Made by a program: the position numbers and the translations under genes. From positions 1,302,001 through 1,366,000 of the forward strand of contig NZ_OZ244162.1 of NCBI RefSeq assembly GCF_965216485.1: a stretch of DNA of 64,000 nucleotides. The letters run 5' to 3'. The notes beneath the pieces were generated by a model. It was not told the DNA's origin, did no database searches, and saw only the letters and a program-made list of their open reading frames with translations. Source of the stretch: Algiphilus sp965216485 (GTDB lineage Bacteria; Pseudomonadota; Gammaproteobacteria; Nevskiales; Nevskiaceae). Of this stretch, positions 18,178 to 26,572 are shown piece after piece. Numbering within the stretch: the stretch's first letter is position 1; every line of letters starts with the position of its first letter.

Positions 18178-19176
18178 ATGACGGCAGAGGCTTTTGACGC
18201 CCGAGCATTTCGAAGAGCGTTGGGCAGTTTCGCGACCGGCGTCACGATCATTACGACACGCGACGCCGCGGGCGAGCCTGTCGGGCTCACCGTCAACAGC
18301 TTCAATTCGGTCTCGCTGAATCCGCCGCTGGTGCTCTGGAGTCTGGCCAATGACGCGATGAGCCTGCCCGCCTTCCGCGATGCCGAGTACTGGGCCGTAC
18401 ACATCCTGTCGACCGATCAGGAGGATCTCTCCACCCGCTTTGCCAAGCGGGGCGAGAACAAGTTCGCCGATCTGGACATCGAATCCGGGCTGGGCAACAT
18501 TCCCCTGCTGCAGGGGTGCACGGCGCGCTTCCAGTGCCGTACGGCTTCCAGCTATCAGGGCGGGGACCACCTCATCTTCATTGGTGAGGTGGCCGCCTAC
18601 GACCATTCCGAGAATCCGCCCCTCGTCTTTCATGGCGGGCGCTACGCGCACGCCACACAGCGCGTCAACAGCAAGCCGGGCGAGCCCTATCTGGCGGGGA
18701 GCTTTGGCGAGGACTTTCTCGGCTATCTGCTCGGTCGCAGTCACTTCCGATTCTTCTCGCGCATCCGGCCGCACTTGAGCGAGGCCGGGCTGAGCGACGA
18801 GGAGTTCTACGTGCTCTCGGCCATGACCTTGAAGCCGCAGATGACCAGCGCCGATCTCGACAAGCTCACCGCCGGTGTGCTCGACCATTGCTGCGAGCAG
18901 ACGCTGGGCAGTTTGATCGAGCGGGGTCTGCTGACGCGTGCCAGCGATAGCAGTGGAGCCCCCTGCTTTCACCTGACCGAGAGCGGGCGCGAACTCGCGT
19001 TGCAGCTGATCTCGGTGGCCAAGGCGGTCGAGTCGCAGGTTCTTGCCGGCCTTGGCCCGGACGAGGACACCGTGCTCAAGTCACTGCTCAATCAACTGTT
19101 GGCTGTGCTCGACCCGGATGTCGGCAGTATCTGGCACCCCGAAAGCGGGGACGACGCGGAGCGCAAGACGGGCTGA
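18178..19176 (+). CDS. Flavin reductase fused to a MarR-like C-terminal domain (HPAH C1-type)
   Basis: A 332-residue protein. Residues 1 to about 165 form a flavin reductase domain (FRRALGSFATGVTIITT, GLTVNSFNSVSLNPPLVLWS, FIGEVAAYDH). The rest, from about 190, resembles a winged-helix MarR-type domain (LSDEEFYVLSAMTL, GVLDHCCEQTLGSLIERGLL, HLTESGRELA). This architecture matches the reductase C1 of p-hydroxyphenylacetate hydroxylase, whose C-terminal domain senses the aromatic substrate and releases autoinhibition. It supplies reduced flavin to a two-component monooxygenase, which is not in the window. In steroid degraders the equivalent reductase serves the 3-HSA hydroxylase. Confidence 0.9.
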   Translation: MTAEAFDARAFRRALGSFATGVTIITTRDAAGEPVGLTVNSFNSVSLNPPLVLWSLANDAMSLPAFRDAEYWAVHILSTDQEDLSTRFAKRGENKFADLDIESGLGNIPLLQGCTARFQCRTASSYQGGDHLIFIGEVAAYDHSENPPLVFHGGRYAHATQRVNSKPGEPYLAGSFGEDFLGYLLGRSHFRFFSRIRPHLSEAGLSDEEFYVLSAMTLKPQMTSADLDKLTAGVLDHCCEQTLGSLIERGLLTRASDSSGAPCFHLTESGRELALQLISVAKAVESQVLAGLGPDEDTVLKSLLNQLLAVLDPDVGSIWHPESGDDAERKTG

Positions 19177-19234
19177 TGCGCCTCTGGCGCCGCAGGACCC
19201 GCCGTGGCGGGACCTGCGACACCGTTTGCACGCC

Positions 19235-20023
19235 TCACGGCATGTATTCGCCGCCATTGACGTCGAGCGAGGCACCCGTGACCACGCGCGAATAGTCCGA
19301 CACGAAGAACAGCGCCGAGCGCGCACATTCCTCATCCGGCGGGACGATGCCGAGCGGGATGTTGGCCGCAATCTGGCCCTTGATGTCCTCGACCGACACG
19401 CCGGATTGCTCGGCCTGCCACTGCACGTAGCCCTGCACCGGCGCGCCCCACATCCAGCCCATGTGCACGGTGTTGACGCGGATGTTGTCGGGCCCCAGCT
19501 CCTTGGCGAGATACTTCACCGAGGTCGCCAGTGCGGCCTTGGAGGCGGCATAGCCGGCTTCTCCCACAGGAGGTACCTTGCGCACGGCCATGGTATTGAT
19601 CATGACGATGGCACCGTGCTTCTGCTGCTGCATCTGCCTGGCCACTGCCTGCGTGAGCTTGAGTGTGCCTAGCAGATTGGTGCCGATGGGTTCCATCCAG
19701 CTATCCAGGTCCGCGCTCGAGGCGTAGTCCATGGCGCCATGCACGAAGGCGCTGTTGACCAGACCGTCGATACGGCCGAAGGTGGCGACCGCCTGGTCCA
19801 CCAGCGCCTGACAGCCTGCCGCATCGGTGATGTCGGTCACCTGCTTGCAGACCTGGCAATCGGGGTTCACGGCGCGCACGCGCGCTTCGGCATCGTCCAG
19901 CTTGGCGGCGGTGCGTGCGGATACCAGCAGTCCGGCGGCGCCGGCGCGTGCGGCCTCCTCGGCCAGCTTGACGCCCAGTCCGGGGCCAATGCCCGAGATG
20001 ACAATGATCTTGCCCTGCAGCAT
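19235..20023 (-). CDS. SDR-family oxidoreductase
   Basis: A 262-residue short-chain dehydrogenase. The cofactor motif is GIGPGLG, with the core YAASKAAL giving the catalytic Tyr and Lys; the usual catalytic Ser position reads Thr-Met (NTMAV). C-terminal VVTGASLDVNGGEYMP is canonical. A variant strand motif VNSAF replaces NNAG. It is the last gene of a minus-strand operon after the DUF1214 and sulfotransferase genes, so it may act on the same sterol- or alcohol-like substrate. Convergent with the flavin reductase gene. Confidence 0.88.
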   Translation of the reverse strand: MLQGKIIVISGIGPGLGVKLAEEAARAGAAGLLVSARTAAKLDDAEARVRAVNPDCQVCKQVTDITDAAGCQALVDQAVATFGRIDGLVNSAFVHGAMDYASSADLDSWMEPIGTNLLGTLKLTQAVARQMQQQKHGAIVMINTMAVRKVPPVGEAGYAASKAALATSVKYLAKELGPDNIRVNTVHMGWMWGAPVQGYVQWQAEQSGVSVEDIKGQIAANIPLGIVPPDEECARSALFFVSDYSRVVTGASLDVNGGEYMP

Positions 20024-20068
20024 GGTGACGATCTCCTCTTTTTGTTCTTACGTTTGGGAAGCTGCGCC

Positions 20069-21256
20069 TCAGGCGGCGCGGGGGGTGTGCAGATGCCGCG
20101 CGATATAGGCCGCGAAATCGTGACGCAGGCCTTCGGCGCTGAGGCCGAAATCCTCTGCGCTGTAGCGATGCGCGCTTTGTGCGTGATGTTCGGCGTCGGC
20201 CCGCAGCCACTGCGTCATTGCCTCGGTGGTGGCGTCATCGATGTCCCAGCCGATGGTGGCGTAGAGGTTTTCCAGGACCTGCAGCGGCTGAGTGACGGTG
20301 TCTTTGAAGGACACATCCACAAACTGGTGGCTGTCACCGGCGCGGTCGCGCGCTGCCATGGTGTGTTCGAGGCCACTGCGCATGCGCGCGCTCCAGCTGG
20401 CGCCCACGGCTTTTGCGTCGGGTCTGTCGCTGTAGATGGCGTGCAGCGTATGCACGAAGCTTGCGATCGACGGGATGGATTCCACCGGGTCGCGATGGGT
20501 CTGCACCACGCAGGCGCCCGGGAAGCTTTCCAGCAGCAGGGCCATGCGATGCAGATGATGCGGGGCCTTCAGAATCCAGCGCTGGGCCGTGATGCCGCGT
20601 TGACGCTTCTGCCACTGCAGGTACTGCAGCATGCGGATCAGAAGGCTGTAGGCAGGACGCTCGTCCTGCGCGACCAGCCAGTCCATGTAGCTGGGAATAT
20701 GCGCATAGGCATTGAAGTCGGCGAGGAAGGAATGCTCCATGAGCATGAACTCCTCATCGGCCTCCCGATTCTCCATCGGATGTATGGCCATCAGCTCCGG
20801 CATGGCGCTGGTCATCATGTCGACGATGGCCTGGCCCTGATCGATACGCGGGCTTGGGTCATCGATGGCTTCCCCGGGCAGCGGCACCGGCATCTGCGAT
20901 TCCCAGAAGGTCATCCAGTAGAAGCGCGGGTCGCGCGACAGCAGCCGGTGCAATTTGGTGGTGCCGGTACGCGGCAGGCCGACGATGATCAGCGGCGGTG
21001 CGATCACCTCGTCCAGAATCTCTGGGTGCCGACGGATGGCATCCTCCATCCACAGCCGGTTGGCGAGCTGCGCGGTGAGCTTCTGATCAAAGGTCGCAAG
21101 GCCCTGTGGGGATAGGCGGGCCTCGGTGTTGAGCGCGTGGCAGAGTTGTTCCAGTCCCGGCCGGAAACTCGGATCACCGAAGTCTGTGAGCCCGCCCGTC
21201 ATCTGGCGTGCCTGGTCGAGGAGTAGTGCAGGCTGCAAGGAATCCTGGGTGCTCAT
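20069..21256 (-). CDS. Sulfotransferase-family protein
   Basis: A 395-residue protein of the bacterial sulfotransferase family. The phosphate-binding loop is GLPRTGTTKLHRLLS, corresponding to the 5'-phosphosulfate-binding loop for PAPS, and WILKAPHHLHRM plus VVQTHRDPVESIPS match the 3'-phosphate-binding region. Family members transfer sulfate to hydroxyl groups of lipids, sterols or saccharides. Its ATG overlaps the stop of the upstream DUF1214 gene (ATGA), showing translational coupling. Similar sulfotransferase-DUF1214 pairs occur in actinobacterial and proteobacterial lipid loci, as far as I recall. Substrate is unknown. Confidence 0.88.
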   Translation of the reverse strand: MSTQDSLQPALLLDQARQMTGGLTDFGDPSFRPGLEQLCHALNTEARLSPQGLATFDQKLTAQLANRLWMEDAIRRHPEILDEVIAPPLIIVGLPRTGTTKLHRLLSRDPRFYWMTFWESQMPVPLPGEAIDDPSPRIDQGQAIVDMMTSAMPELMAIHPMENREADEEFMLMEHSFLADFNAYAHIPSYMDWLVAQDERPAYSLLIRMLQYLQWQKRQRGITAQRWILKAPHHLHRMALLLESFPGACVVQTHRDPVESIPSIASFVHTLHAIYSDRPDAKAVGASWSARMRSGLEHTMAARDRAGDSHQFVDVSFKDTVTQPLQVLENLYATIGWDIDDATTEAMTQWLRADAEHHAQSAHRYSAEDFGLSAEGLRHDFAAYIARHLHTPRAA

Positions 21257-22368
21257 GCGGTGTGTACCCGTTGCTGTAGCGCGGTGAGCTTCACCACCTC
21301 GGTCTCCGGGTCGACCTGCTCGCTGGCCCCGACCCAGCGCAGGCAGAGGGTGCCGCTGGTATGCCCGGCTGTCTGCAGCCAGTTCGGGTGACCGGGGTCG
21401 CGATGTGCCAATACGATGGTCACGCTGCCGTCGCTGGCCACCTGAGCGCTGTGCTGATTGAGATGGATGCGGTGGTAGCGATAGTCCAGCGACTCCATCC
21501 AGTAATTGTTGATCTGCAGATTCCAGAAGCGGCAGTCCGGGATGCGCGGCAGGTGGATCACCAGAGCCTCTTCCTCCGCCAGCTTCCAGTGCGAGTGGTA
21601 GTAGACGATGTTGGGGTCGCCCCCCACGCTCTGGCAAAGCGCCTGGTCTGCCGGGGGCAGGGTGTTGCTGTGGGGCTGGTAGCTCTGGGCCCAATCCGCG
21701 AACAGGCGGGCCGTGCCTTCCACGAAGTTCGCCGTGTGCGACAGCGCCTGCTGCAGCCGCGCCGCGGTCAGTGGCTCCGGAGCCGCGTTGGGATCCGCTC
21801 GACGAATGGTGACGCGCGCCGGGGCTTCCGCGGCGCGATCATTGAAGGTCTGGCGCACGATCAGGGCATTGCTTTCGGGTTCCAGACGGACCCAGTTGCC
21901 CGATTGCTGCTGCTGGCTGAGGACGATGGAAAATCGACCGTCCGCATCGATGGCCATGTCGGCCGCATCCAGAAAGCCCGTCTGTGTCATCTTCCCGTCG
22001 CGCTCGTAGCCGCCTTTCTGCGCACCGAAGGAAAGATAGGCCACGCTGCCGCGGTCGCCCTCGACAATGTAGTCGTAGCGGCCGTCGATGCGTCCCATGA
22101 GATAAAGGTTGTCCGGATTGTCGGCACCGATCTTCGCCGTTTCGTGCGAGGGGGAGAAGAAGCCGGGAAAAGCCGGATCGGCAAACTCCAGATGCATCTC
22201 CAGGCCGATGCGCAGTAGGCGGGTCAGATAGCGAAAGCCTTCCGCGCGATCGTGAGGGGTAAGGGGTGTTTCCGGTCGAAGTATCTGGTCGCCCGCTGCT
22301 TTCAGCTGATCGCAGAAGCGTGCCCAGGCCTCGCCGCTGACGACGTCGTGGTCCGCGTCGACGGACAT
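21253..22368 (-). CDS. DUF1214-domain protein
   Basis: A 371-residue protein with the DUF1214 C-terminal hallmarks: HSHWKLAEEEALVIHLP, CRFWNLQINNYWMESLDY and VLAHRDPGHPNWLQTAGH. No signal peptide is visible, so it is probably cytoplasmic. I set the start at ATG 22368, behind AAGGAGGAGACCACT; an ATG 30 bases upstream lacks such a site. It is first in the operon with the sulfotransferase (4-base overlap) and SDR, and divergent from the SCP2 gene. DUF1214 function is unknown; its coupling to a sulfotransferase suggests a role in the same lipid modification. Confidence 0.87.
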   Translation of the reverse strand: MSVDADHDVVSGEAWARFCDQLKAAGDQILRPETPLTPHDRAEGFRYLTRLLRIGLEMHLEFADPAFPGFFSPSHETAKIGADNPDNLYLMGRIDGRYDYIVEGDRGSVAYLSFGAQKGGYERDGKMTQTGFLDAADMAIDADGRFSIVLSQQQQSGNWVRLEPESNALIVRQTFNDRAAEAPARVTIRRADPNAAPEPLTAARLQQALSHTANFVEGTARLFADWAQSYQPHSNTLPPADQALCQSVGGDPNIVYYHSHWKLAEEEALVIHLPRIPDCRFWNLQINNYWMESLDYRYHRIHLNQHSAQVASDGSVTIVLAHRDPGHPNWLQTAGHTSGTLCLRWVGASEQVDPETEVVKLTALQQRVHTA

Positions 22369-22458
22369 AGTGGTCTCCTCCTTATATGCTGCATCCAAGG
22401 CTAGAACCAGGACGGAACCACTACGTCACCTTTATGCAGTAGACAAACTCATGCGAAA

Positions 22459-22470
22459 GGGTGATTACCC
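22459..22470. promoter_or_regulatory. GGGTGATTACCC motif in the DUF1214-SCP2 promoter region
   Basis: This 12-base motif with GGGT/ACCC arms lies 85 bases before the SCP2 start. The counterpart GGGTGATTGCCC is 86 bases before the DUF1302 start (16123-16134). Both lie between divergent genes. It looks like a shared operator; the regulator is unknown. Confidence 0.45.
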
Positions 22471-22554
22471 TCGCACGCTGCTCTCGGTACTCTGGCAACA
22501 TCAGGAAGCCACACGTATTGGCATGACACCCATACTTTCCTGATAGGAGACTTT

Positions 22555-22872
22555 ATGACCGCAGCGGAATTCCTCAAGCAGCTTCCCAACGCATTCAATG
22601 CCGAGGCTGCGGGTGACACCGAGTGCGTTCTGCAGTTCAACACCTCGACCCCGGTGTACTGCACGATCAAGAACGGCGAATGCACCGTGACGGAAGGGAC
22701 GGCGGACAACGCCGACGTGACGCTGATCATGGAAGACGAGGACCTCATCCAGCTGTTCAAGGGTGAACTCAACGGCATGACCGCGTTCATGACCGGCAAG
22801 CTGCAGCTGGAAGGCGACATGATGCTGGGCCAGCGTCTGCAGAGCTTCTTCGACCAAGCGAAGATGAGCTGA
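22555..22872 (+). CDS. SCP2 sterol-transfer domain protein
   Basis: A 105-residue stand-alone SCP2 domain. The pattern TAAEFLKQLPNAFNAEAA, then CTIKNGECTVTEG, ADVTLIMEDEDLIQLFKGEL and FMTGKLQLEGDMMLGQRLQ is the standard SCP2 fold, which binds sterols, fatty acyl-CoAs or other lipids in a hydrophobic tunnel. The ribosome site is TAGGAGACTTT. It is divergent from DUF1214 and followed by a strong terminator, so it is probably a monocistronic lipid carrier for the surrounding catabolic enzymes. Confidence 0.92.
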   Translation: MTAAEFLKQLPNAFNAEAAGDTECVLQFNTSTPVYCTIKNGECTVTEGTADNADVTLIMEDEDLIQLFKGELNGMTAFMTGKLQLEGDMMLGQRLQSFFDQAKMS

Positions 22873-22887
22873 TCAGAGCTGGCGACG

Positions 22888-22917
22888 CGGCCCGGTCATC
22901 GACCGGGCCGTTTTCGT
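22888..22917 (+). terminator. Rho-independent terminator after the SCP2 gene
   Basis: CGGCCCGGTC and GACCGGGCCG form a perfect 10-bp stem with a 3-base loop (ATC), followed by TTTTCGTT. It lies 16 bases after the SCP2 stop and just before the ribosome site of the next gene. Confidence 0.9.
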
Positions 22918-22929
22918 TCAGGAGGAGAC

Positions 22930-23442
22930 ATGTCACAGGAACAAAGCCTGGAGCAACGCATCCAGGCGCTGGAAGACCGCGAAGCCATTCGCGCGCTTAA
23001 ATCCCACTATTTCGCAGTGTGCGATGCCAAGGACCCCGAAGGCATGCGCGCCTGCTTCGTGGATGGCCCGGTCGATATCGACTACGGCGCCATCGGCTGT
23101 TTCGACAATGCCGATGCCCTGGTGGCCGTGTTTCGGGATGTCGGCTGTCATCCGCACATGGTCGAAATGCATCACGGGCTCAATCCGCGTATTCGATTGA
23201 CCGGGCCCGATGAAGCGGAAGGCGACTGGGCGTTGCAGTACCAGCTCATCAATACCCAGGACATGACCCTGACCCAGCTCGGCGCGCGCTACGAAGACCG
23301 CTATCGCCGTACGCCCGATGGCTGGAAGATCGCCGCGACGCGGTGCATCGTGCATTCCACGCTGGTGATCCAGCTGGGAGAGGATGCGTTGCGGCGGGTG
23401 ATGGCGGGGGCACCGCCGCAGCCGGCGCAGGATGCGGCGTAG
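22930..23442 (+). CDS. SnoaL/NTF2-like protein
   Basis: A 170-residue protein with the NTF2-like cone fold pattern: LEDREAIRALKSHYFAVCDAKDPEGMRACF at the start, then GDWALQYQL and YEDRYRRTPDGWKIAATRCIVHS. Families with this fold include SnoaL cyclases, ketosteroid isomerase relatives and hydroxylating-dioxygenase small subunits, so the function cannot be fixed. Ribosome site CAGGAGGAGAC. It is convergent with the aldolase gene across repeat block B. A ketosteroid-isomerase-like or dehydratase role would fit the sterol-flavoured neighbourhood but is inference. Confidence 0.85.
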   Translation: MSQEQSLEQRIQALEDREAIRALKSHYFAVCDAKDPEGMRACFVDGPVDIDYGAIGCFDNADALVAVFRDVGCHPHMVEMHHGLNPRIRLTGPDEAEGDWALQYQLINTQDMTLTQLGARYEDRYRRTPDGWKIAATRCIVHSTLVIQLGEDALRRVMAGAPPQPAQDAA

Positions 23443-23466
23443 GAGTTGTTGCGCACCTTCCTTGTC

Positions 23467-25075
23467 TGAAACCTGATCGCCAAGGGTTCCGCGCTCTGTA
23501 GCAATCCACTCCCGAGTGAGTCACCCAGAACGCGCGGGTTCCTTTGGTTGCGGCCAAAGGAACCAAAGCCATGGTGCCCACGGGTGGCCTGGCGCGGCTA
23601 CGCCGCACCAGGTGCCCGGATCGGACGTCGTGCTCGGGGTACGCGCCGACACGACGTCCCTGTCGTGACGGCGCTTGCTCGACGTCCTGTCTCGCACCCC
23701 CTGCGCGCGCCACCCAATCCGGCCACCCGCCAAGGGCACATTTCCTACTGGCTCGCCGCTCCGCAGCATCGCCGTCATTCCGCGATGTCGCGAAGCGACG
23801 AGCCGTATGAAGTCCCCTTCACCCGCGCCGGAGTAGCGCCTGCGCGCAGGGGGTGGCTGGCCACGGATGGCCAGCCAAGGCCTGTCACGACACGGACGTC
23901 GTGTCAGGCCGACCCCGAGCACAGGCGCTACGTAGGGGCCCGGCCCGACAGGGCCGGCGTGGGTGTGGGGTGCCCTCTCTTTGGTTCCTTTCTCTGGGCA
24001 AGCAGAGAAAGGGACCCGCACCGGGCAGGGTGCTCAGATCAGAGCTCAGTACATCAAAGGTGCGGAACTAGAGCGTAGGTGGTTATTGGAGCAGCCAAAA
24101 TTGCAACCAGATCGCCAAGGGTTCCGCGCTCTGAAGCAATTCACTCTCGACTGGATCACTGAGAACGCGCGGGTCCCTTTGGTTACGGCCAAAGGAACCA
24201 AAGCCGGGGTGCCCACGGGTGGCCTGGGCCGGCTACGCCGACCCAGGTGCCCGGATCAGGCGTCGTGCTCGGGGTACGCGCCGACACGACGTCCCTGTCG
24301 TGACGGCGCTTGCTCGACGTCCTGTCTCGCACCCCCTGTGCGCGCCACCCGATCCGGCCACCCGACAAGGGCACGGTTAGCTTGCCGCGATGTCGCGAAG
24401 CGACGAGCCGTATGGAGTCCCCTCCACCCGCGCCGGAGTAGCGCCTGCGCGCAGGGAGTGGCTGGCCATGGACGGCCAGCCAAGGCCTGTCACGACAGGG
24501 ACGTCGTGTCAGGCCGACCCCGAGCACAGGCGATACGTAGGGGCCCGGCCCACTAGGGCCGGCGCGGGTGTGGGGTGCCTTCTCTTTGGTTCCTTTCTCT
24601 GGGCAAGCAGAGAAAGGGACCCGCACCGGGCAGAGTGATCAGACCGAAGCGCCATGCAACATAGGTGCGGAACTCTGAGCGCTGGTGGTCGTTTAGCCAC
24701 CCCAGAATCTGGACCTCAGTGCCACAGATTCCGCGCTCTGAAGCAATCCACTGTCGAGTGGATCAATGAGAACGCGCGGGTCCCTTTGGTTACGGCCAAA
24801 GGAACCAAAGCCATGTGCCCACGGGTGGCCTGGCGCGGATACGCCGCACGCTCTACCGGCGCTAATGTTGTGGGTTGTGCTCGCCATCCGTGGCGCAATG
24901 TTCCCGAGAGCCGCCCCCCGGCCCGGACATCCATGTCCGGGCGGTCGTCGCGCTGCGACTTGCCGCTGGCAATTCGGTCGCTCCTCCCCCCTGCGCGCGC
25001 CACCCGATCCGACCACCCGCCAAGGGCACAGGGACTGGCTCGCCGCCTCGCAGCATCGCTGCGATGCCGTACAGC
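23467..25075 (-). repeat. Mosaic repeat block B, inverted copy of block A
   Basis: The same modules as in block A occur here on the opposite strand. X copies: 23467-23775, 24106-24374, and 24715-25075, the last interrupted by Z sequence at about 24850-24990 (GGACATCCATGTCC, CGACTTGCCGCTGGCAATTCG). Y copies: 23775-24070 and 24387-24673. Read on the minus strand the order is X(Z)-Y-X-Y-X, nearly the order of block A. The block fills the gap between the convergent NTF2-like and aldolase genes; no gene is supported inside it. Confidence 0.9.
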
Positions 25076-25085
25076 GACGGGCTGA

Positions 25086-26132
25086 TCAGGCCTTGGCGGT
25101 AGTCCCTGCCGTCTCGCGCTCTCGCGCCATGGTCAGCGCCGTGTCCTCAATCATGTCCTCCTGACCACCGACCATCTTCTTGCGTCCCAACTCCAGCAGG
25201 ATCTCGCGTGCCGAAATGCCGTACTTGGCTTCGGCGCGCTGGGCGAAGAGTAGGAAGGATGAGTACACACCGGCGTAACCGAGCGTGAGGGCATTGCGGT
25301 CGATGCGGATGGGAAAGTCCAGCATGGGCTGGATCAGGTCTTCCGCCACGTCGGAAATCTTGAACAGGTCGACGCCGGTCTCGATGCCCATGCGATTGGC
25401 CACCGCGACGAAGACCTCTGTCGGCGTGTTGCCGGCCCCGGCACCCAGGCCGCCGCAGGCCGCATCGATGCGGTTGGCACCGGCCGCGACGGCGGCGATG
25501 GAGTTGGCGACCCCCATGGACAGATTGTGGTGGCCGTGGAAACCGATTTCCGTTTCCGGCTTGGCCTTTTCGCGCAGCAGGCCCACACGCGCGGTGACGT
25601 CTTCGGGCAGCATGTAGCCTGCGGAATCCGTGACGTAGAGGCAATTGGCGCCATAGGACTCCATAAGCAGGGCCTGTTCGACCAACTGCTCCGGCGGAAT
25701 CATGTGCGCCATCATCAGGAAGCCGACGGTGTCCAGGCCCATCTCGCGACCGAGCTGGATGTGCTGCTCGGAGACATCGGCCTCGGTGCAATGCGTGGCC
25801 ACGCGGATGGTGGTCACGCCGCAGTCCGCCGCCATCTTCAGATGATCCACGGTGCCGATACCGGGCAGCAGCAAGGCAGAGACCTTGGTCTGCTTCAGTT
25901 CCGGAATGACTGCGCGCAGGTATTCCTCGTCGGAGGCGGCTGGAAAGCCGTAGTTCACCGAGGCGCCGCCCAGGCCGTCACCGTGGGTGACCTCGATCAG
26001 CGGCACACCGGCTTCGTCCATGCCGCGCGCGACCTGGCGCATCTGCTCAACGGTGATCTGATGGCGTTTGGGGTGCATGCCGTCACGCAACGACATGTCG
26101 TGAACGGTGACTTTGCGACCTTCGAGATTCAT
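25086..26132 (-). CDS. mhpE: 4-hydroxy-2-oxovalerate (2-oxohexanoate) aldolase
   Basis: A 348-residue HMGL-like class II aldolase (MhpE/BphI/HsaF/TesG family). VHDMSLRDGMHPKRHQ carries the catalytic Arg-Asp, and GFHGHHNLSMGVANS carries the metal-binding HxH. It splits the 4-hydroxy-2-oxoacid from ring meta-cleavage into pyruvate and an aldehyde, which is channelled to the acetaldehyde dehydrogenase partner. Unusually, about 440 bases of repeat sequence separate it from that partner (26572-27489), where most operons have them adjacent. It may therefore need its own promoter. Confidence 0.95.
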   Translation of the reverse strand: MNLEGRKVTVHDMSLRDGMHPKRHQITVEQMRQVARGMDEAGVPLIEVTHGDGLGGASVNYGFPAASDEEYLRAVIPELKQTKVSALLLPGIGTVDHLKMAADCGVTTIRVATHCTEADVSEQHIQLGREMGLDTVGFLMMAHMIPPEQLVEQALLMESYGANCLYVTDSAGYMLPEDVTARVGLLREKAKPETEIGFHGHHNLSMGVANSIAAVAAGANRIDAACGGLGAGAGNTPTEVFVAVANRMGIETGVDLFKISDVAEDLIQPMLDFPIRIDRNALTLGYAGVYSSFLLFAQRAEAKYGISAREILLELGRKKMVGGQEDMIEDTALTMARERETAGTTAKA

Positions 26133-26162
26133 GGTGCGATCCTCTTCATGGCGATATTCCGT

Positions 26163-26572
26163 GCCGCCCCCTCATCCGCCGCTGCGCGGCACCTTCTCCC
26201 CCATGGGGCGAAGGGAAAAGCGGGGCGGTGCCTCCAATAAACGTCCCCTATCTGCGCGGGAAGAGGGGAAAAGTGGGGCGGTGCCTCCGATAAACGTCCC
26301 CTCTCTGCGCGGGAAGAGGGGAATAGCGGGGCGGGGCTCCAATAAACATCCCCTCTCCCCGCGGGGAGAGGGGTAGGGGTGAGGGGGTGTCTGCATTCGC
26401 TGGGCGCGTGATACCTGGCGCTGCGCGTGCTTTTGACAGGCTGCGTGTCCCCCTCATCCGCCGCTGCGCGGCACCTTCTCCCCACTGGGGCGAAGGGAAA
26501 AGCGAGGCGGGACCTCCAATAAACATCCCCTCTCCCCTCGGGGAGAGGGGTAGGGGTGAGGGGGCTGCGTCT
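26163..26572 (-). repeat. Repeat cluster C with about 55-base tandem units
   Basis: This gap between two pathway genes contains three near-tandem units at about 54-base spacing beginning CTCCAATAAACGTCCCC (26231, 26285, 26337), with a fourth at 26513. Two copies of the sequence CCCTCATCCGCCGCTGCGCG begin the two halves (about 26166 and 26451), and two copies of GAGAGGGGTAGGGGTGAGGG end them. Such GAGAGGGG/GGGGTGAGGG sequences are common intergenic repeats in proteobacteria. No gene is seen, and the spacing and unit variation do not fit a CRISPR array. Confidence 0.85.

Noticed and set aside
8847..25075. Composite transposon
   Set aside because: No transposase, insertion sequence ends or target duplications are visible; only the inverted repeat blocks support mobility.
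26163..26572. CRISPR array in the tandem 55-base repeats
   Set aside because: The units diverge, spacers are not unique, and no cas genes are near.
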